Assembly (NCBI GenBank): GCA_903927465.1
Contig: CAIYMY010000079.1
Location: 1-43,307 of the forward strand
Direction of reading: 5' to 3'
Source: an uncultured Rhodospirillales bacterium
Lineage (GTDB): Bacteria; Pseudomonadota; Alphaproteobacteria; Acetobacterales; Acetobacteraceae
DNA length: 43,307 nucleotides
Shown here: positions 1 through 7,793 of the stretch, in pieces
Layout: every line of letters begins with the position of its first letter
Position numbering within the stretch: position 1 is the first letter of the stretch
Position numbers and translations under genes: made by a program
Notes under the pieces: model-generated
The model's database searches: none
What the model was told of the DNA's origin: nothing
What the model saw: the letters and a program-made list of their open reading frames with translations, nothing else

Positions 1-249
<249 letters not shown>

Positions 250-256
250 TGTTTTA

Positions 257-280
257 GCGCTGCCCCTTCTGGGGCAGCGC
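257..280 (+). terminator. Strong hairpin between the two aminotransferase genes
   Basis: A perfect 10-bp inverted repeat (GCGCTGCCCC / GGGGCAGCGC) with a TTCT loop lies 8 bp after the first aminotransferase stop. It has no clean T-run behind it. It probably ends or attenuates transcription before the second copy, or stabilises the upstream mRNA. Confidence 0.65.
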
Positions 281-319
281 GCAGCTTCCGGCTTTGTCAT
301 TGTTGAAAATAGGATCGCC

Positions 320-1522
320 ATGCCCGCCCTTGCCGAACGTTTGAACCGCGTTTCCATCTCCGCTTCCGTCATCATGACGATCAAGGCACGCGAATTGGCC
401 GCGCAGGGGATCAAGGTGGTCAGCCTGGCTTCGGGCGAGCCCGACTTTCCGACCCCGCCGCATGCGATTGAAGCGGCGCATCAGGCGGCACTCGCGGGCG
501 ATACCAAATACCCGCCGCAGGATGGCACCAAGCGGCTGAAGGAAGCGGTGCAGCGGAAATTCAAGCGCGACAATAACCTTGATTACGCGCTTGATGAGAT
601 CATGGTCACCAATGGCGGCAAGCAGAGCATCTTCAACGCGCTCATGGCCACCGTCGATCCGGGCGATGAGGTGCTGATCCCAGCCCCCTTCTGGATTTCC
701 TATGCAGAAATGGCGAAGGTTGCGGGCGGCGTGCCGGTGACCATCAATTGCCCGCAGAATAACGGCTTCAAGCTGCGGCCTGAGGATTTGGATGCCGCCA
801 TCACGCCCAAGACCAAATGGGTGATGATCAATTTCCCGAATAACCCAACAGGTGCCGCCTGTTCGCGCGCGGAAATGCAGGCGATTGCGGCGGTGCTGAT
901 GAAGCACCCGCATGTCTGGGTCATGACGGATGATATGTACGAACACCTGATCTATGACGGGTTTGAATTCTGCACGATTGCCGATGTTGAACCGCGCCTG
1001 AAGGACCGGACACTCACGGTGAATGGCGCATCCAAAACCTATGCCATGACCGGCTGGCGCATCGGCTTTTGCGGTGGGCCCAAGGCGCTGATCAAGGGCA
1101 TGATGAATATGCAGGGCCAGGCGACGGCGGGGGTTTCCACCATCTCCCAAGCCGCCGTCGCGGCGGCCTTGGATGGCCCGCAGGAAATTGTGCGCGAAAG
1201 GGCGGAAGAATATCGCCTCCGCCGCGATCTGGTGGTGGAAATGCTGAATGCGGCGCCGGGCATTTCCTGCCATAAGCCGGAAGGGGCGTTTTACGTCTTC
1301 CCGAATATTGCCGGCTGCATCGGCAAAACCAGCAAAGGCGGGCGCAAGATCGAAACCGATACGGATTTCGCCATGGCGCTTTTGGAAGAAAAATATGTCG
1401 CGACCGTGCAGGGCACGGCTTACGGCATGTCACCCTATTTGCGGATTTCCTATGCGACCAATACGGACAACCTGCGAGAGGCGTGCGGCCGCATTCAGGC
1501 ATTCTGCCGCGAATTGAGCTGA
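320..1522 (+). CDS. Pyridoxal-phosphate-dependent aminotransferase, aspartate aminotransferase type
   Basis: This complete 400-residue fold-type I aminotransferase probably interconverts aspartate and 2-oxoglutarate with oxaloacetate and glutamate. Sequence support includes the N-terminal SGEPDFPTP substrate-loop motif, NFPNNPTGA near the middle, the PLP-lysine motif SKTYAMTGWRIG (about residues 239-250) and the C-terminal RISYAT arginine motif. The length is normal for the family. It is the second member of a tandem pair, and the upstream copy is cut by the window edge. The GNAT gene starts 8 bp downstream, so they are probably cotranscribed. Related tyrosine, prephenate or branched-chain specificities cannot be excluded from sequence alone. 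Confidence 0.93.
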   Translation: MPALAERLNRVSISASVIMTIKARELAAQGIKVVSLASGEPDFPTPPHAIEAAHQAALAGDTKYPPQDGTKRLKEAVQRKFKRDNNLDYALDEIMVTNGGKQSIFNALMATVDPGDEVLIPAPFWISYAEMAKVAGGVPVTINCPQNNGFKLRPEDLDAAITPKTKWVMINFPNNPTGAACSRAEMQAIAAVLMKHPHVWVMTDDMYEHLIYDGFEFCTIADVEPRLKDRTLTVNGASKTYAMTGWRIGFCGGPKALIKGMMNMQGQATAGVSTISQAAVAAALDGPQEIVRERAEEYRLRRDLVVEMLNAAPGISCHKPEGAFYVFPNIAGCIGKTSKGGRKIETDTDFAMALLEEKYVATVQGTAYGMSPYLRISYATNTDNLREACGRIQAFCRELS

Positions 1523-1529
1523 ACCTGCG

Positions 1530-2525
1530 ATGCTCCGCGCCGGGCGCGATTCGGATGCGGCGGGGTTCATTGCACTGATCAGGGATTGCTGGGCGGAATA
1601 TCCCGGCTGCGTCTTTGATCTGGATGGGGAACTGCAGGAGCTTCGTGCGCTCGCCAGCTATTTTGCCGAACAAGATGGCTCGCTTTGGGTGGCAGAAGTT
1701 GCTGGCGCGGTGGTCGGCATGGCCGCCGTGCATCCTTTGCCTGGAACGCCGGATTGGGAGATTTGCCGCATGTATGTAGCGGCCAGCCAGCGCGGCACGG
1801 GCTTGGCCGTGGCGCTGATGGAAGCGGCGGAAGGCCATGCGCGCGCTGCGGGGGCAGAGGTGATCCGGCTTTGGTCCGACACACGCTTCACCCGCGCGCA
1901 TACCTTCTACGCGAAGCTTGGCTATGTGCGGCAGGGGCCGATCCGCATTTTGAATGATTTGTCCAATTCGCTGGAATTTCCCTTCATCAAGCCGGCGCGC
2001 GGTGTCGCGGTGCAGGCGCTTGATGCCTCGGCCGCCGAACATGCCGAAAGGCCCTTGGCGGATATCCTGATTGCCTGTGTTGCCGCCGGCGCTTCGGTTT
2101 CTTTCCTGCCGCCTTTGAATGCCGAGGCTGCGCAGGGCTTCTGGCGACGGAGCCTTGGGGATATGGCGCTTGGCCAGAAAGCCATCTGGGTCGCCTGGGT
2201 GGATGGCGTGCTGATCGGTACCGTCACGCTTGATCTGGCGATGCCACCCAATCAGCCGCACCGCGCGGAAGTCGCGAAGCTTTTGGTGCACCCGGCGGCG
2301 CGGCGGCGCGGCGTGGGGCAGGCGCTGATGGCCGCTTTGGAAGCGGAAGCGGCGCAGCGCGGGCGGCGCTTGCTGACACTCGACACCCGCGCTGATGATG
2401 CTGGTGAGGCGCTGTATCGCCGCCTTGGCTGGCAGGAAGCCGGGCGTATTCCGGGCTTTGCGCTGAATGCGGATGGCAGCGCCTCGGCGACTATTTTCTT
2501 CTACAAGCAGATAGGTGGCGCATGA
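1530..2525 (+). CDS. Tandem-domain GNAT N-acetyltransferase
   Basis: This 331-residue protein has two GNAT acetyltransferase folds in one chain. Domain 1 (about residues 1-150) has the acetyl-CoA loop region RMYVAASQRGTGLAVALM and an AHTFYAKLGY block. Domain 2 (about 160-330) has KLLVHPAARRRGVGQALM, a canonical R/QxxGxG-type pyrophosphate loop, and ALYRRLGW. Domain 2 has the better-conserved loop. The acceptor substrate is unknown; GNAT enzymes acetylate amines, amino acids, antibiotics or proteins with acetyl-CoA. It starts 8 bp after the aminotransferase stop and overlaps the DinB-like gene by the ATGA tetranucleotide, which suggests a three-gene operon. A single-function two-domain fold is as likely as two separate activities. 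Confidence 0.88.
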   Translation: MLRAGRDSDAAGFIALIRDCWAEYPGCVFDLDGELQELRALASYFAEQDGSLWVAEVAGAVVGMAAVHPLPGTPDWEICRMYVAASQRGTGLAVALMEAAEGHARAAGAEVIRLWSDTRFTRAHTFYAKLGYVRQGPIRILNDLSNSLEFPFIKPARGVAVQALDASAAEHAERPLADILIACVAAGASVSFLPPLNAEAAQGFWRRSLGDMALGQKAIWVAWVDGVLIGTVTLDLAMPPNQPHRAEVAKLLVHPAARRRGVGQALMAALEAEAAQRGRRLLTLDTRADDAGEALYRRLGWQEAGRIPGFALNADGSASATIFFYKQIGGA

Positions 2526-3043
2526 TTTCGGCGGATTGGTGCCGCATGATGGCGGCTTACAACAGCGAAATGAATCGCAGGCTTTACGCTGCCGCGGATG
2601 GGTTGGATGCCAGCGCGCGGCAGGCAGATGGCGGCGCTTTTTGGGGCAGCATTCAGGGCACGCTCTGCCATCTGGTGTGGGGCGATACCACTTGGATGAG
2701 CCGCTTTGACGCTTGGGAAAAACCGAGCGTGGGCATGAAGCAAAGCCCTGTCATGATCACGGATTGGGCGGAGTTGAAGTCGCGCCGCGCGTCCGCGGAT
2801 GCGAAGATTGAAGCCTGGGCGGCAAGCCTCACGCCCGAACGCCTGGCTGGGCCGCTCATCTGGTATCCCGGCATTGCCGGGCGGGAAATGCGCATGCCCT
2901 ATTGGATCACGGTTGGGCATTTCTTCAATCACCAGACGCATCATCGCGGTCAGACGCATGCGCTGCTGACGCGCGCGGGTGCCGCCACAGGCGATACGGA
3001 TTTGCCATGGGTGCTGGATTTGCCGGCGCTTGGGGTTAATTGA
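2522..3043 (+). CDS. DinB-like four-helix-bundle protein
   Basis: This 173-residue protein resembles the DinB/YfiT family of metal-binding four-helix-bundle proteins. The expected histidines are present: His50 in LCHLVWGD and a C-terminal NHQTHHRGQ motif (about residues 136-144), which together normally bind a divalent metal. Some relatives are thiol-dependent transferases (bacillithiol, mycothiol or glutathione), but most have no known function and no substrate can be named here. The start overlaps the GNAT stop (ATGA), so it is the last gene of the putative operon. Its 3' end overlaps the convergent DMT transporter gene by 8 bp. Confidence 0.85.
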   Translation: MISADWCRMMAAYNSEMNRRLYAAADGLDASARQADGGAFWGSIQGTLCHLVWGDTTWMSRFDAWEKPSVGMKQSPVMITDWAELKSRRASADAKIEAWAASLTPERLAGPLIWYPGIAGREMRMPYWITVGHFFNHQTHHRGQTHALLTRAGAATGDTDLPWVLDLPALGVN

Positions 3044-3929
3044 TTTTCGCCGCGGGCTTGGCTGCGCGCGCCGATAGGGCGGCAAGAAAGGCCCCTAAGC
3101 TGATCGCAACCGCGCCAAGCATTTCGAATACGCTCGGCACCTCGCCCAGGATGAAGAAAGCCAGCGAAAAACTCGCGACCGGCAATAGCGCAAGACTCAT
3201 GGCGGTCGCAGGCGCGCCAAGCAGCATGGTCGAACGCCCGAGTGAGAAGATGGTTAAGGCGCCCATCAGCACGCCCTGATAGAACCCCTGAAACAGCAAA
3301 TCCGAGACCGGGATTCGCGTGAGCTTCGATGAATTCCAAAAGAACCAAATGAAGAATGGGAAATAGATCAGCATGGAATAGACGCTGAGCAAGGCCGCAC
3401 CCTGCAAGGCGGAAAGCCCGGAACGGCGCATCCGCAGCAGATAAACGGAACCCATCATGCCGGCGCAGACGAAAAGGATATCGCCCTTCCAGTAATCCGG
3501 ATGGATGCTGGTGAGGCTAACGCCCCCAATGGCAAGCGCGCCGAGGGTGATGCAGGCAAGCCCCAATTTGCGCTGGCGTGAAATCGCCTCGCCCAAAAAA
3601 TAAAAGCAGAGCAGGCTGGTAAACAGCGGCATGAGACCGGTGGAAAGCGTCAAATGCCCAGCCGGTGCAAGGGCGAGACCCATGGTCGTCAGCATCGCAA
3701 GCGGCGCGCCTTGCAGCAGGGCGAACCAAAGCCCCTCAAGCCATGCGTGGCGCGGCATGGAACCAGCAAGCCGGAGCAGCACCGGCAGCAGGATCAGCCC
3801 GCCAATGCCATAGCGCAGCAGAACAATATCAGCGGGGGTGACCGATTCAGTTACCGCAAGCCGCGTGAAGGCCGGCCAGGCCGACCAAACAATAACCGTA
3901 AGCGACGCCCATAAGGTGCCGTGCAGCAT
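3036..3929 (-). CDS. EamA/DMT-family transporter
   Basis: This is an inner-membrane drug/metabolite transporter of about 297 residues and roughly ten hydrophobic segments arranged as two EamA repeats. Readable signs include the first helix (LWASLTVIVWSAWPAFTRL), the LLRYGIGGLILLPVLL segment of repeat 1, and GAVAISLGAFLAALSARA at the C-terminus. The family exports small metabolites or amino acids; the substrate is unknown. I prefer the ATG at 3929 because an AGGA lies 8 nt upstream. A GTG at 3977 would add 16 polar residues. It is convergent with the DinB-like gene and overlaps it by 8 bp. Confidence 0.88.
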   Translation of the reverse strand: MLHGTLWASLTVIVWSAWPAFTRLAVTESVTPADIVLLRYGIGGLILLPVLLRLAGSMPRHAWLEGLWFALLQGAPLAMLTTMGLALAPAGHLTLSTGLMPLFTSLLCFYFLGEAISRQRKLGLACITLGALAIGGVSLTSIHPDYWKGDILFVCAGMMGSVYLLRMRRSGLSALQGAALLSVYSMLIYFPFFIWFFWNSSKLTRIPVSDLLFQGFYQGVLMGALTIFSLGRSTMLLGAPATAMSLALLPVASFSLAFFILGEVPSVFEMLGAVAISLGAFLAALSARAAKPAAKIN

Positions 3930-4020
3930 GGTATTTGTCCTGGCTTTTGCGGTATCGCTTTGAACATGGGCTGACACGCAGGCTGCCGATCACGCGCCAG
4001 AAAAGCGGCGGGGCATGATT

Positions 4021-6069
4021 TCAGCCCTTCGGCACCCCGGCCAATTCAAGGCCGCGCGCATAGTTTTCGCGGTCTTCTTGCCGGGCCAGGGGGTAGGTGC
4101 GGATGAAATGTTCGATGGTGAAATGTGGTTCCAGGGCAAGCAGTTTTTGGACATAGGGTGCGGCTTCATCCCGCCGGCCGAGATGGCCTAGCGCAGCGAG
4201 GAGGTGCTTATACCCGTTGGAGAAGTTGGGGCATGCCCGTACAGCACGCTTACCGTAGCGATAGGCGGCTTCGTAATTGCCTTTAAGGACGTGGGTGGTT
4301 GTGTAAATTGTATCGCCGAAATAAGCGTTTGGATCAAAGCTTGATAGCGCAGTATAGCGTTCCAGATGCTGCAGCGCTGAGTCAGAATCTCCCACATAAT
4401 TGCAGGTCGCAGCACTCATCGCCCAGGCGAAAGTGATGTTTGGATTAAGCCGCAGTGCAGTACGGAAATAGTGTTGGGCTAATTCAAAATCCTTTTCGAA
4501 AAAAGCGCACATATGTCCGCAAATGGCATACGCTTCTGCGTTCTCGGGATCATTCCTGATGGCTCGGAAGGCTAATTCTTGTGCTTTTTCAAGGCTTGCT
4601 CGCGGGTCATCAGCCCATCCTTGACCGGTGTGAAACCCGTACCAAAATGCTTTCCAAGCCGCTGCTTTGGCGTTCTCGGGGTCAATTCGAAGGGCTTCAC
4701 TCAGTAACTCACCGGCCTTTTCGAAAGGGCCGCGCTGCATCGCAAAAAACAATGGTAAGGCCTGAAGTACCAAGCTGGTCGCCCCCGAGCGTCTCGGTGC
4801 AGCTTGTTGCCCCTCAATAAAGAGTATCACAGGATCAATGCGCGCAACCACCGGTGCCACCACACGATCATGGAGCTGATCCATCATATCGGTCGCAAGT
4901 TCGAAACGATCACTCCAGACCGGCCGGATATCCTGACCAATATCCAGAAGGCGGATACTGATACTGACCTTATCAGCACCGCTAATCAGATTGCCCTCAA
5001 CCGCATAATGCCAGCCTTTACTGCGAAGGAAGACTTCATCCCATTGCCCAATTTGAGCCTGAGGTGTCAGCGCGGCCACCACATCAAACCAGCGAAAACG
5101 CGCAAGGGCTGAGGCGATTTCCTGGCTCAGAGAAAAAGCCAATTGCGCATTCTGATCATTGGTCGTCTGAAAGGGGATGACCCCTATGCGCAACCGGGAT
5201 GCGATTTGCGCAGACGCGGCAGTGCTGGGGTGAGATTCGGTATGGTTTGGGGAAGCTTGGCCTGGTTCAATTCTCTGCCGCGCAGTCGCCAACCGAAGCC
5301 TGTCATAAAGCGCCCTGGATTCGGCTGAAGGCTCCACCTCCAACCTGCTGCGCATGGCCATGCGGCAGCGTTCGAATTCGCGCAGCGCCTGGGCTTTTTC
5401 ACCAAGATCAGCCAGCGCCGTCATCAGGATCCGGCTGGCCCCTTCATGTGTTGGGTCGCAGGCAATAATGCGGCGCGCAAGGCCAGCACGTCTTTCGGCA
5501 GGAATATCTGCCTTCGCGATCTGGTGCAGTTCTTCGTCAAAAACCCCAGTGATTTCAGTCGCGAAGCGTGCACGTTCCATCAGTAGCCATTCGTCAAAGG
5601 CTTCCGATATCCCGTTCAGGTCCTCCAACAATTCCCCTTCGCAAAGGGCAGCCAAATCGGTCCTGAGCAGATTGGCAGGGTGCGGGCCGGCCAGAATGGC
5701 GGCGCTATCAACCCAGCAGGCACGTTGGTTGAGCCGCACCATCTCGGCATCGGTTTCAAGAATTTCATTCGCGAGCGGCCCGAAGGCCAGCAATAGCTCC
5801 CGCAGGGATTGCCTGAGGCTGGCGCGGGCTTGATGGTCGGGTACCCTGTCCCAGAGCAGAGAGGCTATTTTGGCCCTTGGCACCCGCTGCCCGGCATGCA
5901 GGCAAAGATAACCCAGAATGGCGCGCGCCTTGCGGCCCCGGGGCACCAAATCCTCGCCGAGGTAGCTAATGGCACGCAGCGCGCCGAGAAGATGGATGCG
6001 AACAGCAGCCTGCCGGGCGCCGACATCCAGCGCCACAAGCTTGTTCTGATTGGCATGTTGTCGCGCCAA
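4021..6069 (-). CDS. BTAD/SARP-type transcriptional regulator with TolB-like and TPR regions
   Basis: This is a large cytoplasmic regulator of 682 residues. About residues 20-110 form an OmpR-like winged helix (RGRKARAILGYLCLHAGQ, then an LLWDR...ASLRQSLREL block). Residues 115-260 match the bacterial transcriptional activator domain (EGELLEDLNG...EWLLMERAR, ALREFERCR, EPSAESRALYDRL). Residues 290-420 resemble the TolB-like domain seen in such regulators (IGVIPF, ALARFRWFDV, YAVEGNL). The rest is tetratricopeptide-like (ALRIDPENAKAAAWKAFW, AIRNDPENAEAYAICGH, ALRLNPNITFAWAMSA). These proteins activate neighbouring genes, and here the repeat-peptide gene diverges from it. The start is a TTG with GGTGAGG just upstream; an in-frame GTG at 6033 is possible. 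Base composition looks lower in GC than the flanks. The ligand is unknown. Confidence 0.9.
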   Translation of the reverse strand: MARQHANQNKLVALDVGARQAAVRIHLLGALRAISYLGEDLVPRGRKARAILGYLCLHAGQRVPRAKIASLLWDRVPDHQARASLRQSLRELLLAFGPLANEILETDAEMVRLNQRACWVDSAAILAGPHPANLLRTDLAALCEGELLEDLNGISEAFDEWLLMERARFATEITGVFDEELHQIAKADIPAERRAGLARRIIACDPTHEGASRILMTALADLGEKAQALREFERCRMAMRSRLEVEPSAESRALYDRLRLATARQRIEPGQASPNHTESHPSTAASAQIASRLRIGVIPFQTTNDQNAQLAFSLSQEIASALARFRWFDVVAALTPQAQIGQWDEVFLRSKGWHYAVEGNLISGADKVSISIRLLDIGQDIRPVWSDRFELATDMMDQLHDRVVAPVVARIDPVILFIEGQQAAPRRSGATSLVLQALPLFFAMQRGPFEKAGELLSEALRIDPENAKAAAWKAFWYGFHTGQGWADDPRASLEKAQELAFRAIRNDPENAEAYAICGHMCAFFEKDFELAQHYFRTALRLNPNITFAWAMSAATCNYVGDSDSALQHLERYTALSSFDPNAYFGDTIYTTTHVLKGNYEAAYRYGKRAVRACPNFSNGYKHLLAALGHLGRRDEAAPYVQKLLALEPHFTIEHFIRTYPLARQEDRENYARGLELAGVPKG

Positions 6070-6148
6070 TGCCTCACCCCCAAAAAAGGTCCCTTAGGAC
6101 GTCACATTGGGAAGGCTATTACCTATGGTTGTATAGGGCAAGCGTTAT

Positions 6149-6208
6149 TTCACGCCCATCAAGCGTTTTTTTAACGTTGCCATGATGTTCACTTCACGGC
6201 TCTTTCAC
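6149..6208 (+). promoter_or_regulatory. Cluster of TTCAC repeats in the divergent intergenic region (candidate regulator sites)
   Basis: TTCAC occurs at 6149, 6188, 6193 and 6204 between the regulator and the repeat-peptide gene. The last two lie 11 bp apart, one helical turn, as expected for the direct repeats bound by SARP-type winged helices. The motif is short and the AT-rich context could produce it by chance. Linking it to the adjacent regulator is inference. Confidence 0.3.
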
Positions 6209-6226
6209 GCCGGGCCGTCAATCTGC

Positions 6227-6276
6227 AAAAAACCACCGCAAACCGGCGGCTCCACCTCAACCTCTGGTGGTTTTTT
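6227..6276 (+). promoter_or_regulatory. Terminator-like inverted repeat in the leader of the repeat-peptide gene (candidate attenuator)
   Basis: AAAAAACCACC at 6227-6237 is perfectly complementary to GGTGGTTTTTT at 6266-6276, with a 28-nt loop. The right arm ends in six Ts, so the RNA would be a GC stem plus U-run, as in intrinsic terminators. It lies 31 bp before the ATG at 6308, so a promoter driving that gene almost certainly transcribes through it. The repeat is symmetric and would look alike on the minus strand. The long loop makes it weaker than a textbook terminator. Confidence 0.55.
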
Positions 6277-6307
6277 GGTCGAGCCCCCAAACGCAGGAGA
6301 TGTTAAA

Positions 6308-6727
6308 ATGAGTGACATGAACATTCAACAGCTTCCCTCCATGAAGCCGGTCTCCCTGGGTGGGGCCGCCATCAACGATACTGGCAAGGTTCGCTTCGGT
6401 GCTCTTGCGCCAAGCCTGCCGCCGGTGCGCATCTCCGATAACGCAGCAACCGATACTGGCAAGGTTCGCTTCGGTGCTCTTGCGCCAAGCCTGCCGCCGG
6501 TGCGCATCTCCGATAACGCAGCAACCGATGCCGGCAAGGTTCGCGTTGGCGGCCATGCCCCAGCCCTGCCTGCGGTGCACATCTCCGCTGAAGCCGTCGC
6601 CGATGCCGGCAAGGTTCGCTTTGGCGGCCATGCCCCGAGCCTACCGCAGGTGCGCATCGCCGCTGAAGCCGTCGCCGATGCCGGCAAGGTTCGCTTTGGC
6701 GGCCATGCCCCGAGCATGCCGCGCTGA
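6308..6727 (+). CDS. Small protein made of 25-residue tandem repeats (candidate multi-core precursor peptide)
   Basis: I do not recognise this 139-residue protein. A 23-residue N-terminal segment beginning MSDMNIQQLPSMKPVSLGG is followed by five repeat units, each 25 residues except a final one of 16. The unit pattern is D-[A/T]-G-K-V-R-[F/V]-G-[A/G]-[L/H]-A-P-[S/A]-[L/M]-P-x-V-[R/H]-I, then a variable Ser/Ala/Asn/Glu linker. There is no cysteine, tryptophan or tyrosine and no obvious signal peptide. The N-terminus itself resembles a decayed half-repeat. I chose the ATG at 6308 because AGGAG lies 8 nt upstream; an in-frame ATG at 6182 would run through the attenuator-like hairpin. The next gene is a DUF6065-like protein, and a BTAD regulator diverges upstream. 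A short leader plus repeated units is how multi-core RiPP precursors look, but a structural or binding repeat protein is also possible. Confidence 0.82.
   Translation: MSDMNIQQLPSMKPVSLGGAAINDTGKVRFGALAPSLPPVRISDNAATDTGKVRFGALAPSLPPVRISDNAATDAGKVRVGGHAPALPAVHISAEAVADAGKVRFGGHAPSLPQVRIAAEAVADAGKVRFGGHAPSMPR
6377..6724 (+). repeat. 75-bp coding tandem repeat, five units (last one partial)
   Basis: The units are 6377-6451, 6452-6526, 6527-6601, 6602-6676 and 6677-6724 (48 bp). Units 1 and 2 are identical over all 75 bp. Units 4 and 5 share their first 39 bp exactly. Units 3-5 start GATGCCGGCAAGGTTCGC and units 1-2 start GATACTGGCAAGGTTCGC. The DNA-level identity points to recent duplication or gene conversion, and the copy number probably varies between strains. 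Confidence 0.95.
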
Positions 6728-6770
6728 ACCAAGCGCAACTCCTGGTCAGGGCTCAGGTCCGGATAGCGGT

Positions 6771-6806
6771 TTGGGGGGATTTGGTGAAGACTTCGTCTTT
6801 CCCCAA
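6771..6806 (+). promoter_or_regulatory. Intercistronic hairpin between the repeat-peptide and DUF6065-like genes
   Basis: In the 105-bp gap, AAGAC/GTCTT (6787-6791 / 6795-6799) closes a TTC loop, and TTGGGG/CCCCAA (6771-6776 / 6801-6806) can form an outer stem across an asymmetric bulge. There is no T-run. It could act in RNA processing or partial termination, lowering expression of the second gene relative to the repeat peptide. Confidence 0.35.
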
Positions 6807-6832
6807 CTCCCCACCGCAAAACAGGTGTTGAC

Positions 6833-7615
6833 GTGACTGAAAATCGCAAACCCGAAGCACCGCTCGCAACATTCTATCGCATGATTCCCTCGGCGCGCCC
6901 ACCACAGCGCGCCGATAGATCTGCTGCGGGCAGCATGCCAACCAGGGCCTTTCGGTTTTGTGAGGCGATGACAACCGCTTCCTCCTTCGGGTGGTATATT
7001 TTTCCGCCCATAGGCTTCAAGTTGATGTGGGATGGTTCGGATGTGATCTGGACCTATGATGGTGTGGAGGATTGGTACCCCCTCACCACCGCGCAGTTTC
7101 CGAATTTCGCGCCTCATTTCGATGATGCCGCGCCGGAAGATATCAAGGGCTACTCGCCCCCCTTCCTCAGCACCTTCATCGAACCAGGCCTGGTGCAGAT
7201 CTGGAGCGGCCTTGCAATGCGCACCGCCCCAGGCTGGGCCGCGCTGATCCGCGCGCCGGCCAATTTTGTGCGCAACCGCGGCTATGAATGCTATGAAGGT
7301 ATTGTCGAAACCAGCAACTGGTTCGGCCCGCTTTTCATCAATGTGCGCTTGACGCGCACGCATCACCCGATCGAATTCGATCCGAATTTTCCCTTTCTGC
7401 AAGTGCAGCCCCTCCCGCGGGAGGCCTATGGCGCGGCGGCCGAGAATTTTTCGATCATTGAGGATTTATCGGGCTTTGGCGAAGCCGAATGGAATGATTT
7501 TCGCCACACCATTGTACGCCCAAACAAGGACCCGCACCGCAAGCTTGGCGATTATGCCGTGGGTATTCGTAAAACTCAGCGCGCGAAGGACCGTGATGAC
7601 CCGGCCAAGGAATAA
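6833..7615 (+). CDS. DUF6065-like protein of unknown function
   Basis: This 260-residue soluble protein resembles my recollection of the DUF6065 family, which has no established function. Recognisable blocks are an N-terminal FYRMIPSARPP, then TRAFRFCEAM, ASSFGWYIFPPIGFKLMWDG, SPPFLSTFIEPGLVQIWSG, APGWAALIRAPANF, and YEGIVETSNWFGPLFINVRL near residue 160. The family's usual length (about 250-265) fits. The start is a GTG at 6833; an in-frame ATG at 6881 would drop the conserved FYRMIP block, so the GTG is preferred. It lies 105 bp after the repeat-peptide gene on the same strand and is probably cotranscribed. Many aromatic, proline and histidine residues are conserved-looking, but I see no known catalytic motif, so enzyme activity is speculation. 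Confidence 0.82.
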   Translation: MTENRKPEAPLATFYRMIPSARPPQRADRSAAGSMPTRAFRFCEAMTTASSFGWYIFPPIGFKLMWDGSDVIWTYDGVEDWYPLTTAQFPNFAPHFDDAAPEDIKGYSPPFLSTFIEPGLVQIWSGLAMRTAPGWAALIRAPANFVRNRGYECYEGIVETSNWFGPLFINVRLTRTHHPIEFDPNFPFLQVQPLPREAYGAAAENFSIIEDLSGFGEAEWNDFRHTIVRPNKDPHRKLGDYAVGIRKTQRAKDRDDPAKE

Positions 7616-7793
7616 TTGAGCGCTACGGGTCTCTCATCATCTCGATTTCCGGCAAAAAACAGACCCACTGCATGAAGTTTGCTGATTACTGATCGGAAAA
7701 AACCCTTTTCATAACTCACAAATTCGCAAGAATGATATTGTTTTTTGCTTTAGCTTGCGTAAACTATAGTGAGCCTGAATAGAGGAAGCCCCG
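7616..7793 (+). promoter_or_regulatory. AT-rich intergenic region with a possible -10 element
   Basis: This 178-bp stretch is clearly richer in A and T than its surroundings. TATAGT at 7765-7770, 24 bp before the ATG at 7794, could be a -10 element, but I see no convincing -35 at normal spacing. No open reading frame stands out in it. Confidence 0.25.

Noticed and set aside
254-1273. Long minus-strand open frame opposite the aminotransferase
   Set aside because: It mirrors a well-supported gene, is rich in His/Arg/Gly as expected for antisense of GC-rich coding DNA, and matches no family. The same applies to 1092-2291 (minus), 18993-19817 (plus) and 23839-24922 (plus).
6182-6307. N-terminal extension of the repeat protein from the ATG at 6182
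   Set aside because: It would translate through the attenuator-like inverted repeat, and no good ribosome-binding site precedes it, while AGGAG precedes the ATG at 6308.
6377-6724. Repeat array read as a CRISPR
   Set aside because: Units are 75 bp head-to-tail, in frame, with no unique spacers; it is a coding tandem repeat.
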